Position numbers and translations under genes: made by a program. Shown piece by piece: positions 52,033 through 61,430 of a DNA stretch of 64,000 bases; position 1 is the stretch's first letter; every line of letters starts with the position of its first letter. Under the pieces are notes generated by a model. That model was given only the letters and a program-made list of their open reading frames with translations, did no database searches and was not told the origin of the DNA. The stretch lies in assembly GCA_002070955.1 (NCBI GenBank), contig MWEK01000009.1, forward strand, positions 1 to 64,000, given 5' to 3'. The stretch is from Planctomycetes bacterium ADurb.Bin069 (lineage in GTDB: Bacteria; Planctomycetota; UBA8108; UBA8890; UBA8898).

Positions 52033-54075
52033 TCACGGCAGGTCCGGCAGAATGAAGACCTGCTCCGCCGCGCCCGGGCGCCGCAGGGCGACGCGAAGAA
52101 GGCGGTCGCCGCCCAGCTCGCGGCACTCGACGCTGGGCTCTGGGCCGGCGCCGAAAAAGAAGAGGTGGACGAAGCGGGCGCGGTCGCCCGTCGCCACGCG
52201 CAGGAGGAGCGGCTTGTGCGCCGAGCCATCGTCGCGCGTCGGGAAATCGATCAGCCAAGCCGCCGTCGCGGGCGGACACACGCTCAGCACCGTGAAACGG
52301 TCGGCGCCATCCGCGAAGGGGAAGCGGGCCGTGCCCGCGCGCTCGATCTTGCGGGGTCGGGCAAGCCACGACCACGGCCGACCCTCGGGAAGCGCGGCCT
52401 CGCGCCATTCCAAGGCGGCGCCCGCGAGCTCGCCCGCCGGGTGCAGCGCAAGGACAAAGGCGGCCTCGCGATCGGCCGCCGCCGTGAGGATGTCCAGGCA
52501 GGCATCGGGCAGGAGGACGAGGCTGCGCATCTGGCGCACGCCCTCGTAGAGGCGTCCTCGGAAATCGGCGAGCGTGACGCACGCGAAGCCCTCGCCGCGC
52601 CGAAAGCCGACGAGATCCAGCTTCTCGGCGGCCCCGCGCTGCGCCCGCCAGTCCACAAGCAGCGCGTTATGGCAGATCGTGTGCCGGTTCAGCGTGCGTT
52701 GGATGTCCGACGAAAAGGAGTGCACGGCGCCCGTGACCGCCTCGCGGTCCTCGAGGCGGAGCTTGCCGCCCGCAAAAAGCATGAACGACAGCTTGTCCGC
52801 GTGGCCGTGGACGCCGGCGGCGTCGTAGGTCGCCAGAACCATGGCCTGCGCCGGCGAGGGCGGCCCCTCGGGCACGCGCAGGACCGCGTAGCCGTGCTCG
52901 GTGAAAAGCTCGCTCGCCAGCACGGGCGGCTCGGGGCGCGCCGGCAAAGGCGGCGCGGTCAGCGTCTCCCACGGGTCCGTCTTGACCCTCCGAGACAGCA
53001 TGTATGCGGCGAGGCCGTCCGGCCACAGCTCGGCCGCCAAGCGCCACGCGCCCGCGTCCGGAAGATACGAACGCGCGCCGTAGGCATCGCCCAGCGGCGG
53101 CAACACCAGATCGGGGAAGACAACCCGGGCCGGCCCTCGGTAGAAATCCTGGAACGACCTTCCCCCGGCCGGAGGAGGAAGGTCCAACCCGGCGCGGCGG
53201 TAAAGGCGCAGCACCGCGATTAGGGGATACTGCGCCGTCAGGTGATACGGAATGCTTCCCTCCAGCCACAAGCCGCCGTCGCGAAGGCCGCGTTCGGCGA
53301 GCTCGCTGGGGGAGCGCGCCCCGTTCCGCGTGAAGTCGACGGCGGCCGTCTCGCCCCAGAAAAGGCCGATGGCGCCCGCGGCGTACCGATGCCAGGCCAG
53401 GTGGTTGTTAAGCCCGCCGCCGATGTCGTATTCCAGCCAGAAGCAGTCGTTGCGGAGGACCGCGCCCAGCGCGCGGCCGAAGAAACCGGCGAGGGCCGCG
53501 TGGTCCCCCGGCGCGAGTTCGTCGAAAACCAGATCGCAGCACTCCAGGGCCATCAAGACCCAGATCGCGTAGTTGAGGCCCACATCGTAATGCTCGACGG
53601 CGAAGCGGTAATCCGCCCAGGCGCGGAGCTGCGCCACGACGGGGGCCAGAAACTCGGCGCGGCCGCTGAGCGCCCAGGCGCGGGCCATGGTCACGATGGG
53701 CCGCCAAGCCGCGGCGGGCTCCCGCGCCGTGCGGGCGTAGACTTCGGGATAGACGGCATCGAAAGGCCGGCCCTTGACGGCGTCGTACCAGCCCTCCTCC
53801 GGCGCGGCGCCGGCCGCGCCGAGGGCCGCCTCGGCGTCGCGGACAAGCTGCCGGAACTCGCCGGCGAGGGCGCCCCGCGCCGCCTCCCGCGCCGTCGCGA
53901 TCTCGGCCCTCGAGATGAAAAGCCAGGGATGGGGCCGCGCCGCGGCGGCCTCCACCCGCAGGTCGAAGACGAAGCCGCGCTCCTTGCCCGGCACGGAAAA
54001 CGGATTGCCCGGGCGCGACTCGTACGCCGTGAACCGGGCGCAGATAATCAAACACAGAAACGATGTCGCCGTCAT
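52033..54075 (-). CDS. heparinase II/III family polysaccharide lyase-like protein
   Basis: A 680-residue protein. The ATG at 54075 has AGGAGGAAGC upstream. The N-terminus (MTATSFLCLIICARF) is mildly hydrophobic, so export is uncertain. An alpha/alpha toroid (about 45-370; YDVGLNYAIWVLMALECCD, GGGLNNHLAWHRYAAG) precedes the Heparinase II/III beta domain with HGHADKLSFMLFAGGKLRLED, the metal- and substrate-site signature of PL12/PL15/PL17/PL21-type lyases. HNALLVD and the terminal beta-sandwich complete the fold. It would cleave uronic-acid polysaccharides by beta-elimination. The product would feed oxidoreductases and the KDG-type kinase seen elsewhere in the window. It lies 87 bases after the sulfatase-like gene on the same strand. 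Confidence 0.85.
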   Translation of the reverse strand: MTATSFLCLIICARFTAYESRPGNPFSVPGKERGFVFDLRVEAAAARPHPWLFISRAEIATAREAARGALAGEFRQLVRDAEAALGAAGAAPEEGWYDAVKGRPFDAVYPEVYARTAREPAAAWRPIVTMARAWALSGRAEFLAPVVAQLRAWADYRFAVEHYDVGLNYAIWVLMALECCDLVFDELAPGDHAALAGFFGRALGAVLRNDCFWLEYDIGGGLNNHLAWHRYAAGAIGLFWGETAAVDFTRNGARSPSELAERGLRDGGLWLEGSIPYHLTAQYPLIAVLRLYRRAGLDLPPPAGGRSFQDFYRGPARVVFPDLVLPPLGDAYGARSYLPDAGAWRLAAELWPDGLAAYMLSRRVKTDPWETLTAPPLPARPEPPVLASELFTEHGYAVLRVPEGPPSPAQAMVLATYDAAGVHGHADKLSFMLFAGGKLRLEDREAVTGAVHSFSSDIQRTLNRHTICHNALLVDWRAQRGAAEKLDLVGFRRGEGFACVTLADFRGRLYEGVRQMRSLVLLPDACLDILTAAADREAAFVLALHPAGELAGAALEWREAALPEGRPWSWLARPRKIERAGTARFPFADGADRFTVLSVCPPATAAWLIDFPTRDDGSAHKPLLLRVATGDRARFVHLFFFGAGPEPSVECRELGGDRLLRVALRRPGAAEQVFILPDLP

Positions 54076-54162
54076 GCTTCCTCCTAGTCTCGCCGACCGC
54101 CGGCTTCCCCGGGAAGTCCGCGGAAGATCGCCGCGCGGCCGCCCGAGCGCGGCGCCCCGTTC

Positions 54163-55389
54163 TCACAGATAGCCGAGCTGCGCGAGCTGCGCGCGCACCG
54201 CGGTGTAATCCCGCGGATCGAGGCGGCGCGCCGCCTGGGAGATCTCGGCATCGAGGGCGCGCAAAAGTTCCGCGCTCGGCCCTTCGCGCGGCGTGAAGGG
54301 CCGCCGTTCCCCCGGGTCTTCCGCCAGGTCGTAGGCCCGCGCCGCGCCGGTCTCGATGGCGCGGATGACCTTCCAGCGCCCCTCGCGGCATCCGATCTCG
54401 GCGTACGCTTCGTCAAGGCTCTCGGGCAGCGCCTCCTCGGGCGCGAAGTCGCGGTTGCGGGCGAAGAACGCCGGGCCGTTCGCGGCGATGCCCCGCTCCA
54501 TGGCCGGGAGCAGCGAAACGCCCTGGATCGCATCGCCGCCCTCGCGCACGCCGGCCAGGGCCAGCACCGTCGGCATGATGTCGATGCTCCGCGCGATCCC
54601 GCGCACGACTCCGGGGCGCACCAGGCCGGGGGCGTGCATGATGAGCGGCACCTCGAGCACCTCGTTGAAAAGATGCCTTCCGTGCAGGTCGAAGATCCTA
54701 CGCGGCCGCTCGGCGGGGCCCATGCGCTCGCCCCACGACTCGCCGTGATCGGCCGTGATGATGAGAAAATCGGGCCGCGCGACCTTGAGCAGCGCCGGCA
54801 GCCATTCCTCGCTGAAGTAATCCACCGCGCGGGCGTAGAGCTCCCTGAGCGCGGCGCGGTTCTTCTCCCGCCGCCAGGGGTCCGGGTCCGCAAGGGTCGC
54901 GAGCTGCGCCTTGCAGCGCGCGTCCCACTCGGCGAGCGCGAACCGCCGCGGCAGGTAGGGCAGATGCGTCCACCAGTAGTGAACGAAGGCGAAATACCCG
55001 CCTCGGCCGCGGTCGGCGAACCACGCCCGCATGGCGGCGGGATCCTGGGAAGAGCCCGCCACGGCCGCCTCGGGGCACTTGAAGAAGAGATGCGCGGGCT
55101 CGAACACGAACGACGCAACCTGGAAGCCCCCCGCGCGCAGGCGGCTGAACAGGGTCGCGGCCGCGGGGCTCCAGGGCTGCTCCCAACGCACGAGGCCCAA
55201 CCGCTGCGCCGCCACTCCGGTGCAGATCGACGCGATGGCGGGCACCGTCCACGGCGCGGAGGCCACCGCGGTCTCGAACCGCGCTCCATCGGCCGCCAGC
55301 AGATCGACGACGCGGGTCCGCCGCGCCGGGTTGTAGCAACCGAGGAAATCGGGCCGAAGCGAATCGGCGACAAGCAGCAGGATCCGCAT
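54163..55389 (-). CDS. sulfatase-like protein with Thr at the nucleophile position, no signal peptide
   Basis: A 408-residue sulfatase-fold protein starting directly with MRILLLVADSLRPDFLGCYN (metal Asp 9). There is no signal peptide, so it should be cytoplasmic. The formylglycine position is Thr 48 in TVPAIASICTG. The second metal motif is ITADHGESWGERMG. It shares the C-terminal QLGYL ending and the DSLRxDxLGCY motif with the protein at 25312-26685, so the two are paralogues. The start has no ribosome-binding site: a -10 TACACT ends seven bases before the ATG, predicting a leaderless mRNA. It neighbours the heparinase-like gene and may act on the same glycan, but as a phosphoesterase rather than a sulfatase, by inference. 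Confidence 0.82.
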   Translation of the reverse strand: MRILLLVADSLRPDFLGCYNPARRTRVVDLLAADGARFETAVASAPWTVPAIASICTGVAAQRLGLVRWEQPWSPAAATLFSRLRAGGFQVASFVFEPAHLFFKCPEAAVAGSSQDPAAMRAWFADRGRGGYFAFVHYWWTHLPYLPRRFALAEWDARCKAQLATLADPDPWRREKNRAALRELYARAVDYFSEEWLPALLKVARPDFLIITADHGESWGERMGPAERPRRIFDLHGRHLFNEVLEVPLIMHAPGLVRPGVVRGIARSIDIMPTVLALAGVREGGDAIQGVSLLPAMERGIAANGPAFFARNRDFAPEEALPESLDEAYAEIGCREGRWKVIRAIETGAARAYDLAEDPGERRPFTPREGPSAELLRALDAEISQAARRLDPRDYTAVRAQLAQLGYL

Positions 55390-55396
55390 GCGGGCA

Positions 55397-55426
55397 AGTG
55401 TAGCGCCCGGCCTGATGCCGCGCCAA
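55397..55426 (-). promoter_or_regulatory. leaderless promoter of the sulfatase-like gene
   Basis: On the minus strand -35 TTGGCG (55426-55421), 18-base spacer, -10 TACACT (55402-55397), then seven bases to the ATG at 55389. Transcription should start at or next to the start codon. Confidence 0.5.
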
Positions 55427-55450
55427 GGGCCGCCGGCGCGAAAGGACTTC

Positions 55451-55478
55451 TTGAAGAAGCCTCAGGGGCCGATATTCT
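55451..55478 (+). promoter_or_regulatory. candidate promoter of thrS
   Basis: -35 TTGAAG (55451-55456), 16-base spacer, -10 TATTCT (55473-55478), leaving a leader of about 98 bases to the ATG at 55577. I saw no T-box or terminator in that leader. Confidence 0.45.
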
Positions 55479-55576
55479 TACTGTTCTCCGGACCCGCGCG
55501 GGCGAAGCCCGCCCACGCGCCCGGCCGTGCTGCCGGCGCGCGCGTCGCGCGGCGCCGCGAACCAAGGAGCATTCCC

Positions 55577-57640
55577 ATGACGGACCTTCGTTTCACCCTG
55601 CCCGACAAAAGCGAGCTTGTCCTCCCGGCGGGCACGACCGGCCGGCAGATCGCCGCCTCGATCGGCGCCAAGCTGGCGGCGGCGGCCCTCGGCGTCGCCG
55701 TCGACGGCGAGATCTTCGATTTGGACCGGCCGCTCGCGGCGGGGGGCGCGGCGCGGATCATCACGGCGCAGCCCCGGGGCGTCAAGGACGGCGAAATCGA
55801 CCGGCTCGACCGGGAGGCGCTCGCGCTCATCCGCCACTCGGCCTCCCACGTCATGGCCGAGGCCATCGTGTCCCTCTTTCCCGAGGCCAAGCTCGTCTAC
55901 GGGCCGCCCGTCGAGAACGGCTTTTACTACGACATCGACCTGGACCGCCCCCTGGGAAGCGACGACTTTCCGGCCATCGAAGCCGCCATGGCGAAGATCG
56001 TCGCGGCCGACAAGCCGTTCCGCCGCATCGAGTGCACCCGCGAGGAGGCCATGGCGCGCGTCGCGGGCGATGCCTACAAAACCGAGAACCTCCGCGCCGT
56101 CCCCGAGGGCGAGGTCATCAGCTTCTACCGCACGGGCGATGACCCCGGCGCCTTCACCGACCTGTGCCGCGGGCCGCACGTGCCCTCGGCGGGCCGCATC
56201 GGCGCCTTCAAGCTCATGCAGGTTTCGGGCGCCTACCTTCACGGCGACGAGAAGCAGAAGCAGCTCAAGCGCGTGTACGGCACCGCGTGGCCCACCAAGA
56301 CCGCCCTGGAGGCGTACCTGGAGCGCCTGAAGCTGGCCCAGGAGCGCGACCACCGCAAGCTGGGGCAGGACCTGGAGATCTTCTCCATCGCCGACGAGGT
56401 CGGCTCCGGCTTGATTCTCTGGCTCCCGAACGGCGCCGTCATCCGCCAGGAACTCGAGGCGCTGGCCGCCGAGCGGGAGTTCCTGGCCGGCTACAAGCGC
56501 GTCGCGACTCCGCACATCACCAAGGCCGCGCTGTACCACCGCTCCGGGCACCTGCCTTACTACCAGGGTAGCATGTACCCGCCCATGACGCTCGACGATG
56601 ACCAGGAATACTACCTCAAGCCCATGAACTGCCCCCACCACCATATGATCTACCTCGCGCGGCCGCGCAGTTACCGCGAGCTGCCCCTGCGCCTCGCCGA
56701 ATACGGCGACTGCTACCGCTACGAGAAGTCGGGCGAACTGGCGGGTCTGCTCCGCGTCCGCGGCATGTGCATGAACGATGCGCACATTTACTGCAGCTTG
56801 GATCAAGTGCGGGAGGAGTTCCTGGGCACGATCAACCTGTCGCGCTATTACTATGAAATGTTCCGCATCAAGGACTTCTGGATCCGGCTCTCGCTCCACA
56901 GCAAGGACAAGGACAAATACATTGCCAACGAGGATCTGTGGGAGAAGTCCGAGGAGATCGTCCGGGACGTTCTCAAGGAGTGCGGGCTCCCCTTCGAGGA
57001 GCGCACCGGCGAGGCCGCCTTCTACGGGCCGAAGATCGACTACCAGCTCAGGAACGTCATCGGCCGGGAGGAGACCGCCTCGACGACGCAGTTGGATTTC
57101 GCCATGCCCGAGCGCTTCGATCTGGTTTACACGGCGCCGGACGGGACGCGCCGGCGGCCCCTGGTCATCCACCGTGCGCCGCTGGGCACGCACGAGCGCA
57201 TGATCGCGTTCTTGCTGGAACACCTCGGCGGCGCGTTCCCGACCTGGCTGGCGCCCGTCCAAGTCGTGGTGATCCCCGTCGCCGAGCGCTTCGAGCGGTA
57301 CGCTCGCGACATCGCCGCCCGGCTCAGGACGGACCTGCTCCGAGCCGAAGTCGACGACTCGGCGGACTCCTTCAACAAGAAGATCCGCAACGCCGTGACC
57401 GGCAAGACCCCCAACGTCTGGATCGTGGGCGGCAAGGAGCAGGCGGCCGAAGCGGTCACTTGGCGGCGCCATTGCGTCGCGCAGCAGGCGACCATGAAGC
57501 TCGCCGAGGCCTACGAGGCTCTCGCCGAAAGCCGCCGCGCGCGCCTCATGGACAACTTCCCGGACGTGCATCCCCGAGGCTGGGAGAACGCCGCGCGCCG
57601 CGGCTCGGACTCTTCTGGCAACGGCCCCGAGGCTGTATGA
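55577..57640 (+). CDS. thrS: threonyl-tRNA synthetase
   Basis: A 687-residue ThrRS with full domain order. The ATG at 55577 follows AAGGAGC; the frame is open back to 55388 but that part is not conserved. TGS domain (about 1-62), N2 editing domain with the HSASHVMAEA zinc-type motif (about 85) and SGAYLHGDEKQKQLKRVYG, class II catalytic domain with KPMNCPHHHMIY (zinc Cys), RYEKSGELAGLLRVRGM (motif 2) and VIHRAPLGTHERMIAFLLEH (motif 3), then the anticodon-binding domain (from about 558, APVQVVVIPV). It charges tRNA-Thr in the cytoplasm. It is a housekeeping gene placed between surface-enzyme genes. Motif 2 reads RGMCMNDAHIYC where RGFxQDDAHIFC is usual. Confidence 0.97.
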   Translation: MTDLRFTLPDKSELVLPAGTTGRQIAASIGAKLAAAALGVAVDGEIFDLDRPLAAGGAARIITAQPRGVKDGEIDRLDREALALIRHSASHVMAEAIVSLFPEAKLVYGPPVENGFYYDIDLDRPLGSDDFPAIEAAMAKIVAADKPFRRIECTREEAMARVAGDAYKTENLRAVPEGEVISFYRTGDDPGAFTDLCRGPHVPSAGRIGAFKLMQVSGAYLHGDEKQKQLKRVYGTAWPTKTALEAYLERLKLAQERDHRKLGQDLEIFSIADEVGSGLILWLPNGAVIRQELEALAAEREFLAGYKRVATPHITKAALYHRSGHLPYYQGSMYPPMTLDDDQEYYLKPMNCPHHHMIYLARPRSYRELPLRLAEYGDCYRYEKSGELAGLLRVRGMCMNDAHIYCSLDQVREEFLGTINLSRYYYEMFRIKDFWIRLSLHSKDKDKYIANEDLWEKSEEIVRDVLKECGLPFEERTGEAAFYGPKIDYQLRNVIGREETASTTQLDFAMPERFDLVYTAPDGTRRRPLVIHRAPLGTHERMIAFLLEHLGGAFPTWLAPVQVVVIPVAERFERYARDIAARLRTDLLRAEVDDSADSFNKKIRNAVTGKTPNVWIVGGKEQAAEAVTWRRHCVAQQATMKLAEAYEALAESRRARLMDNFPDVHPRGWENAARRGSDSSGNGPEAV

Positions 57641-57679
57641 TTGTTATAGCTGCATCAACGGGCTGAGGTTACGCGAGCC

Positions 57680-60600
57680 ATGCTTCAACGACGACATCTG
57701 CGTTGGTTCTTTCTTCTAATCCTTCCTTTGTCCGCGCCGCTCAATGTCGCCGCACAGGTGTTCATCAGCGAGTTCATGGCTTCGAACCTCACGTCGAACC
57801 GGGACGAGGACGGCGAGTACACCGACTGGATCGAGCTTTACAACGCCGGCGGCGCCGCCGTCGACTTGAACGGGTGGTCGCTTACCGACAATCCGCAATA
57901 CCTGCGCAAGTGGGTTTTTCCCGCCGTGACCATCGGGGCCGGCAAGTTCATGCTGGTTTTCGCGTCGGGCAAGGACCGCCGCAATCCCGCCTATCAGCTC
58001 CACACGAACTTCCAGCTCCGCGCCGACGGCGAGTACCTGGCCCTTACCGCCGCCGACGGCGTCACCATCGTGCACGAATACGAGGACTACCCGCCCCAGA
58101 TCGAGGACGTCTCCTACGGCTTCAAACAGATGTCGTCCGCCTTCAACGTCATCGGGCCCGGCGCCCCCGCGCGCGCCTATGTGCCCATCGACGGATTCCT
58201 GGGCCTGACATGGACCGCCGTCGGCTTCAACGATTCGTCCTGGATCAGCGGCGAGGCCAGCATGGGCTTCGAACGCGCCTCGGGGTTTCAGGGCCTCTTC
58301 GATATCGATCTGAACGCCGCCATGTACAACGTCAACTGCTCGGCGTACATGCGGGTCCCCTTCTTTCTCGCCAACGGCGCCTCCGTCTCCACGGTGCGCC
58401 TGCGCATGAAGTACGACGACGGTTTCGTCGCGTACCTGAACGGCGTCAGAATCATGAGCAAGAACGCGCCCGCCGCGATTGCCCACAACTCGTGCGCCAC
58501 GACGATCCACCAGGATTCGCAGGCGGTCATCTTCGAGGAGTGGGAGATGGGCGTCGACGCGGGCGTGCTCCGCGACGGCGCCAACGTGCTGGCCATTCAC
58601 GGCATGAACTATCCCGTCACCAGCTCGGACTTCCTGATCGTCCCGGAGCTGGACGCCGTGGTGGCGGGCGCCATGGACACAAGCGCCGCGTACTACTTGA
58701 ACGAGCCCACGCCGGGATCGATCAACAGCAGCTCCGGGCACCTCGCGGTCAGCCCCGCGCCGGTGTTCTCCCACGAAAGCGGCGTCTACACCGGCAATTT
58801 CTCCCTCGTCTTGTTCTCGCCCGCCCCGGGATCCGTGATCCGCTACACGCGCTCCTGGTCGGCTTCCTCGCCGCCCGAATCCTGGTCCGTCTACTCGACG
58901 CCGTTATCGATCACCCAGAACACCATTGTCAGGGCCTGCGTCTATGCGCCGAACGCCGTGCCGAGCCGGATCGTCACACAGGCGTACACGCGGCTCGACT
59001 CGACGGCCGCCGGCTTCACGTCGAATCTCCCCCTTGTGGTCGTCAACACCTTCGGGGTCGGCATCCCCCAGGATCCCCGCGTCCCCGGCTTCATGCAGGT
59101 CTTCACGGCGGACGGCGAGCGCACCGCCTTGAACTCCGTGCCGCAGTTCCAGAGCGTTATCGGCATCAAGCAACGGGGCTCGAGCTCCGCGGGTTTCCCG
59201 AAGAAACAGTTCAGCATCGAACTGTGGGACGAGCACGGCCAGGATTACAACGCGTCGATCCTCGGGCTGCCGCGCGAATCGGACTGGATTCTCTACGGCC
59301 CCTACAGCGACAAGGCGCTCATGCGCAACGTGCTCGCCTACGGCTTCAGCAACGAGATCGGCACCTACGCCTGCAGAACCCGGTTCGTCGAGGCATATCT
59401 GAAGACGACCGCCGGGCCGCTCACCTCGGCCGACTATGTCGGCGTCTATGTCTTCATGGAGAAGCTCAAGCGCGATGAGGACCGCATCGACGTCGCCAAG
59501 CTCCTCCCGTCCCAGAATACCTCGCCGGAGGTGACCGGCGGCTACATCCTCAAGGTCGACCGCCTCGACCCCGGCGATGCGGGCTTCTCCACGGCGCGCG
59601 GCACGCAGTTCTGCTACGTCTTTCCCAAGGAAGTCGCGATCACGCCGGCCCAGAAAGCCTACATCCGGGGTTATCTGGACACCTTCGAGGCCGCGCTCTA
59701 CAGCGCGAACTTCACGGACCCCGCCACCGGCTACGCCGCTTATGTCGATGTGGATTCTTTCATCGACCACTTTCTCCTCACCGAACTCGCGAAGAACATC
59801 GACGGCTACCGCCTGAGCACCTTCTTCTACAAGGACCGCGAGGGCAAGCTCGCGTCCGGCCCGATCTGGGACTTCAACCTGTCCTTCGGCAACGCCAACT
59901 ACGCCGAAGGGTGGATCACTTCCGGGTGGTATCTGGACCAAAGCGGCGGGGCGGCCCACTGGTGGAAGCGGATGCGCCAGGACCCCGAGTTCCTCCAGAA
60001 GACGATCGACCGGTGGACCGCCATCTCGCGCAAGCAATTGGCCACGTCCGCCATGCTGGCCCGCGTCGATGCGTGGGCCGATCTGCTGCTCGAATCCCAG
60101 GCCCGCAATTTCGTGCGATGGCAGATCCTGGGAGTCTATGTTTGGCCCAACTGGTACGTCGCCCCCACCTGGCAGGCCGAGCTGAACTGGATGAAGGACT
60201 GGATGAGCGGGCGGGCGGCGTGGATCAGCGGCAACTATCTTGAAGCGCCCACGCTGAGCCACAACGGCGGTATCGTGCCGGCCGGCTTCAAATTCACCAT
60301 CTCGACGCCCGCGGGGGCCTCCTACTACACCCTCGACGGCTCCGATCCGCGCCTTCGGGGCGGCGGCATCGCGCCGAGCGCGATCCTGTACAGCGGCGCG
60401 ATCACCGTCAACAACAACACCCTAGTGCGGGTCCGGGCCAAGCAGAGCACGCGGTGGAGCGGCATCATCGAGGCGACCTACGTGGTGAATCCGCCGCCCC
60501 TCACCGTGACGGAGATTATGTACCACCCGCGGGAACCCGTGCCGCCCAGCCCGTACCGCGACAACGATTTCGAGTTCATCGAAATCCACAACAAGAGCGC

Positions 60601-61288
60601 CGCGCCCTACGATCTCTCGGGAGCGCGCTTCACCGACGGCATCGAGTTCACCTTTCCCGAGGGCATGGTGCTCGAGGCCGGCGCGTACGGGGTGATCGTC
60701 AAGAATATCGCGGCTTTCACGTCGCGCTACGGCTGGTCGGGCGACATCATTCTGGGCCAGTACACCGGTTTCCTGAGCAACCGCGGGGAACGCATCCAGT
60801 TCGTCGGACCGCTCAACGAACCCATCCTGGACTTCGTTTACAACGATTATTGGTATCCCGAGACCGACGGCAGCGGCTACTCCCTCGTACTGGTCGATCC
60901 CGCGACGGCCCCGAACTTCTTCAGCGACCCGGAGACCTGGCGCGCGAGCACCGCCATCGACGGCTCGCCGGGCCAAAGAGATCCCGACAGCGTCCAGCCG
61001 GGCGGCTGGCAGATGCCCGGCGACGCCAATCAGGACGCACGCCTGGACATCTCCGACGCCGTCGGGCTCCTGCGCCTCTTGTTCGCGGGCGGCAGCCTGG
61101 TGCCGCCTTGCGACGGCCCGAGCCTCAACCAGGGCGGCACCCTCGTGCTGCTCGACATGAACGGCGATGGGAAGGTCGATCTCGCCGACCCCGTCTACCT
61201 GCTGGCATATCTTTTCGCGCACGGGCCGGCGCACGTGCTCGGCACGACCCGCGTCAAGATCGAGGGCTGCCCGGACATCGTCTGGTGA
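57680..61288 (+). CDS. secreted CotH kinase/lamin-tail/dockerin protein
   Basis: A 1202-residue surface protein. Signal peptide 1-25. The first lamin-tail domain (26-150) begins VFISEFMASN. A jelly-roll region follows (about 170-320, RMKYDDGFVAYLNGVRI), then a chitobiase-like C-terminal module (about 355-440). The CotH kinase domain is about 450-780 (GIKQRGSSSAGFPKKQFSIE, YVGVYVFMEKLKRDEDRIDV, IWDFNLSFGNANY). A second chitobiase-like module has YYTLDGSDPR (about 860-940), followed by a second lamin-tail domain (about 945-1090). Two dockerin repeats (GDANQDARLDISDAV, DMNGDGKVDLADPV) end it. The last residues differ from the PFGACG tails of the other two dockerin proteins. It starts 39 bases after thrS. 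CotH-type phosphorylation of surface proteins is possible but unproven. Confidence 0.88.
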   Translation: MLQRRHLRWFFLLILPLSAPLNVAAQVFISEFMASNLTSNRDEDGEYTDWIELYNAGGAAVDLNGWSLTDNPQYLRKWVFPAVTIGAGKFMLVFASGKDRRNPAYQLHTNFQLRADGEYLALTAADGVTIVHEYEDYPPQIEDVSYGFKQMSSAFNVIGPGAPARAYVPIDGFLGLTWTAVGFNDSSWISGEASMGFERASGFQGLFDIDLNAAMYNVNCSAYMRVPFFLANGASVSTVRLRMKYDDGFVAYLNGVRIMSKNAPAAIAHNSCATTIHQDSQAVIFEEWEMGVDAGVLRDGANVLAIHGMNYPVTSSDFLIVPELDAVVAGAMDTSAAYYLNEPTPGSINSSSGHLAVSPAPVFSHESGVYTGNFSLVLFSPAPGSVIRYTRSWSASSPPESWSVYSTPLSITQNTIVRACVYAPNAVPSRIVTQAYTRLDSTAAGFTSNLPLVVVNTFGVGIPQDPRVPGFMQVFTADGERTALNSVPQFQSVIGIKQRGSSSAGFPKKQFSIELWDEHGQDYNASILGLPRESDWILYGPYSDKALMRNVLAYGFSNEIGTYACRTRFVEAYLKTTAGPLTSADYVGVYVFMEKLKRDEDRIDVAKLLPSQNTSPEVTGGYILKVDRLDPGDAGFSTARGTQFCYVFPKEVAITPAQKAYIRGYLDTFEAALYSANFTDPATGYAAYVDVDSFIDHFLLTELAKNIDGYRLSTFFYKDREGKLASGPIWDFNLSFGNANYAEGWITSGWYLDQSGGAAHWWKRMRQDPEFLQKTIDRWTAISRKQLATSAMLARVDAWADLLLESQARNFVRWQILGVYVWPNWYVAPTWQAELNWMKDWMSGRAAWISGNYLEAPTLSHNGGIVPAGFKFTISTPAGASYYTLDGSDPRLRGGGIAPSAILYSGAITVNNNTLVRVRAKQSTRWSGIIEATYVVNPPPLTVTEIMYHPREPVPPSPYRDNDFEFIEIHNKSAAPYDLSGARFTDGIEFTFPEGMVLEAGAYGVIVKNIAAFTSRYGWSGDIILGQYTGFLSNRGERIQFVGPLNEPILDFVYNDYWYPETDGSGYSLVLVDPATAPNFFSDPETWRASTAIDGSPGQRDPDSVQPGGWQMPGDANQDARLDISDAVGLLRLLFAGGSLVPPCDGPSLNQGGTLVLLDMNGDGKVDLADPVYLLAYLFAHGPAHVLGTTRVKIEGCPDIVW

Positions 61289-61430
61289 ACGGGCCCTCCG
61301 CGCCCGCGCCGCCGCGCGGCCCCGCGGCGCATCTGGCGCTCGGCCCCGGCGCGCGCCATAATCCGGACTGCGGGGCCGGACCGCGGCGAGGGCTCCGCCG
61401 CGCGCGTCCGGCGCCCCCCGAGAGCCCGGT

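Noticed and set aside
55479..55576. T-box riboswitch ahead of thrS
   Set aside because: The leader is short, has no terminator hairpin and no recognisable T-box consensus.
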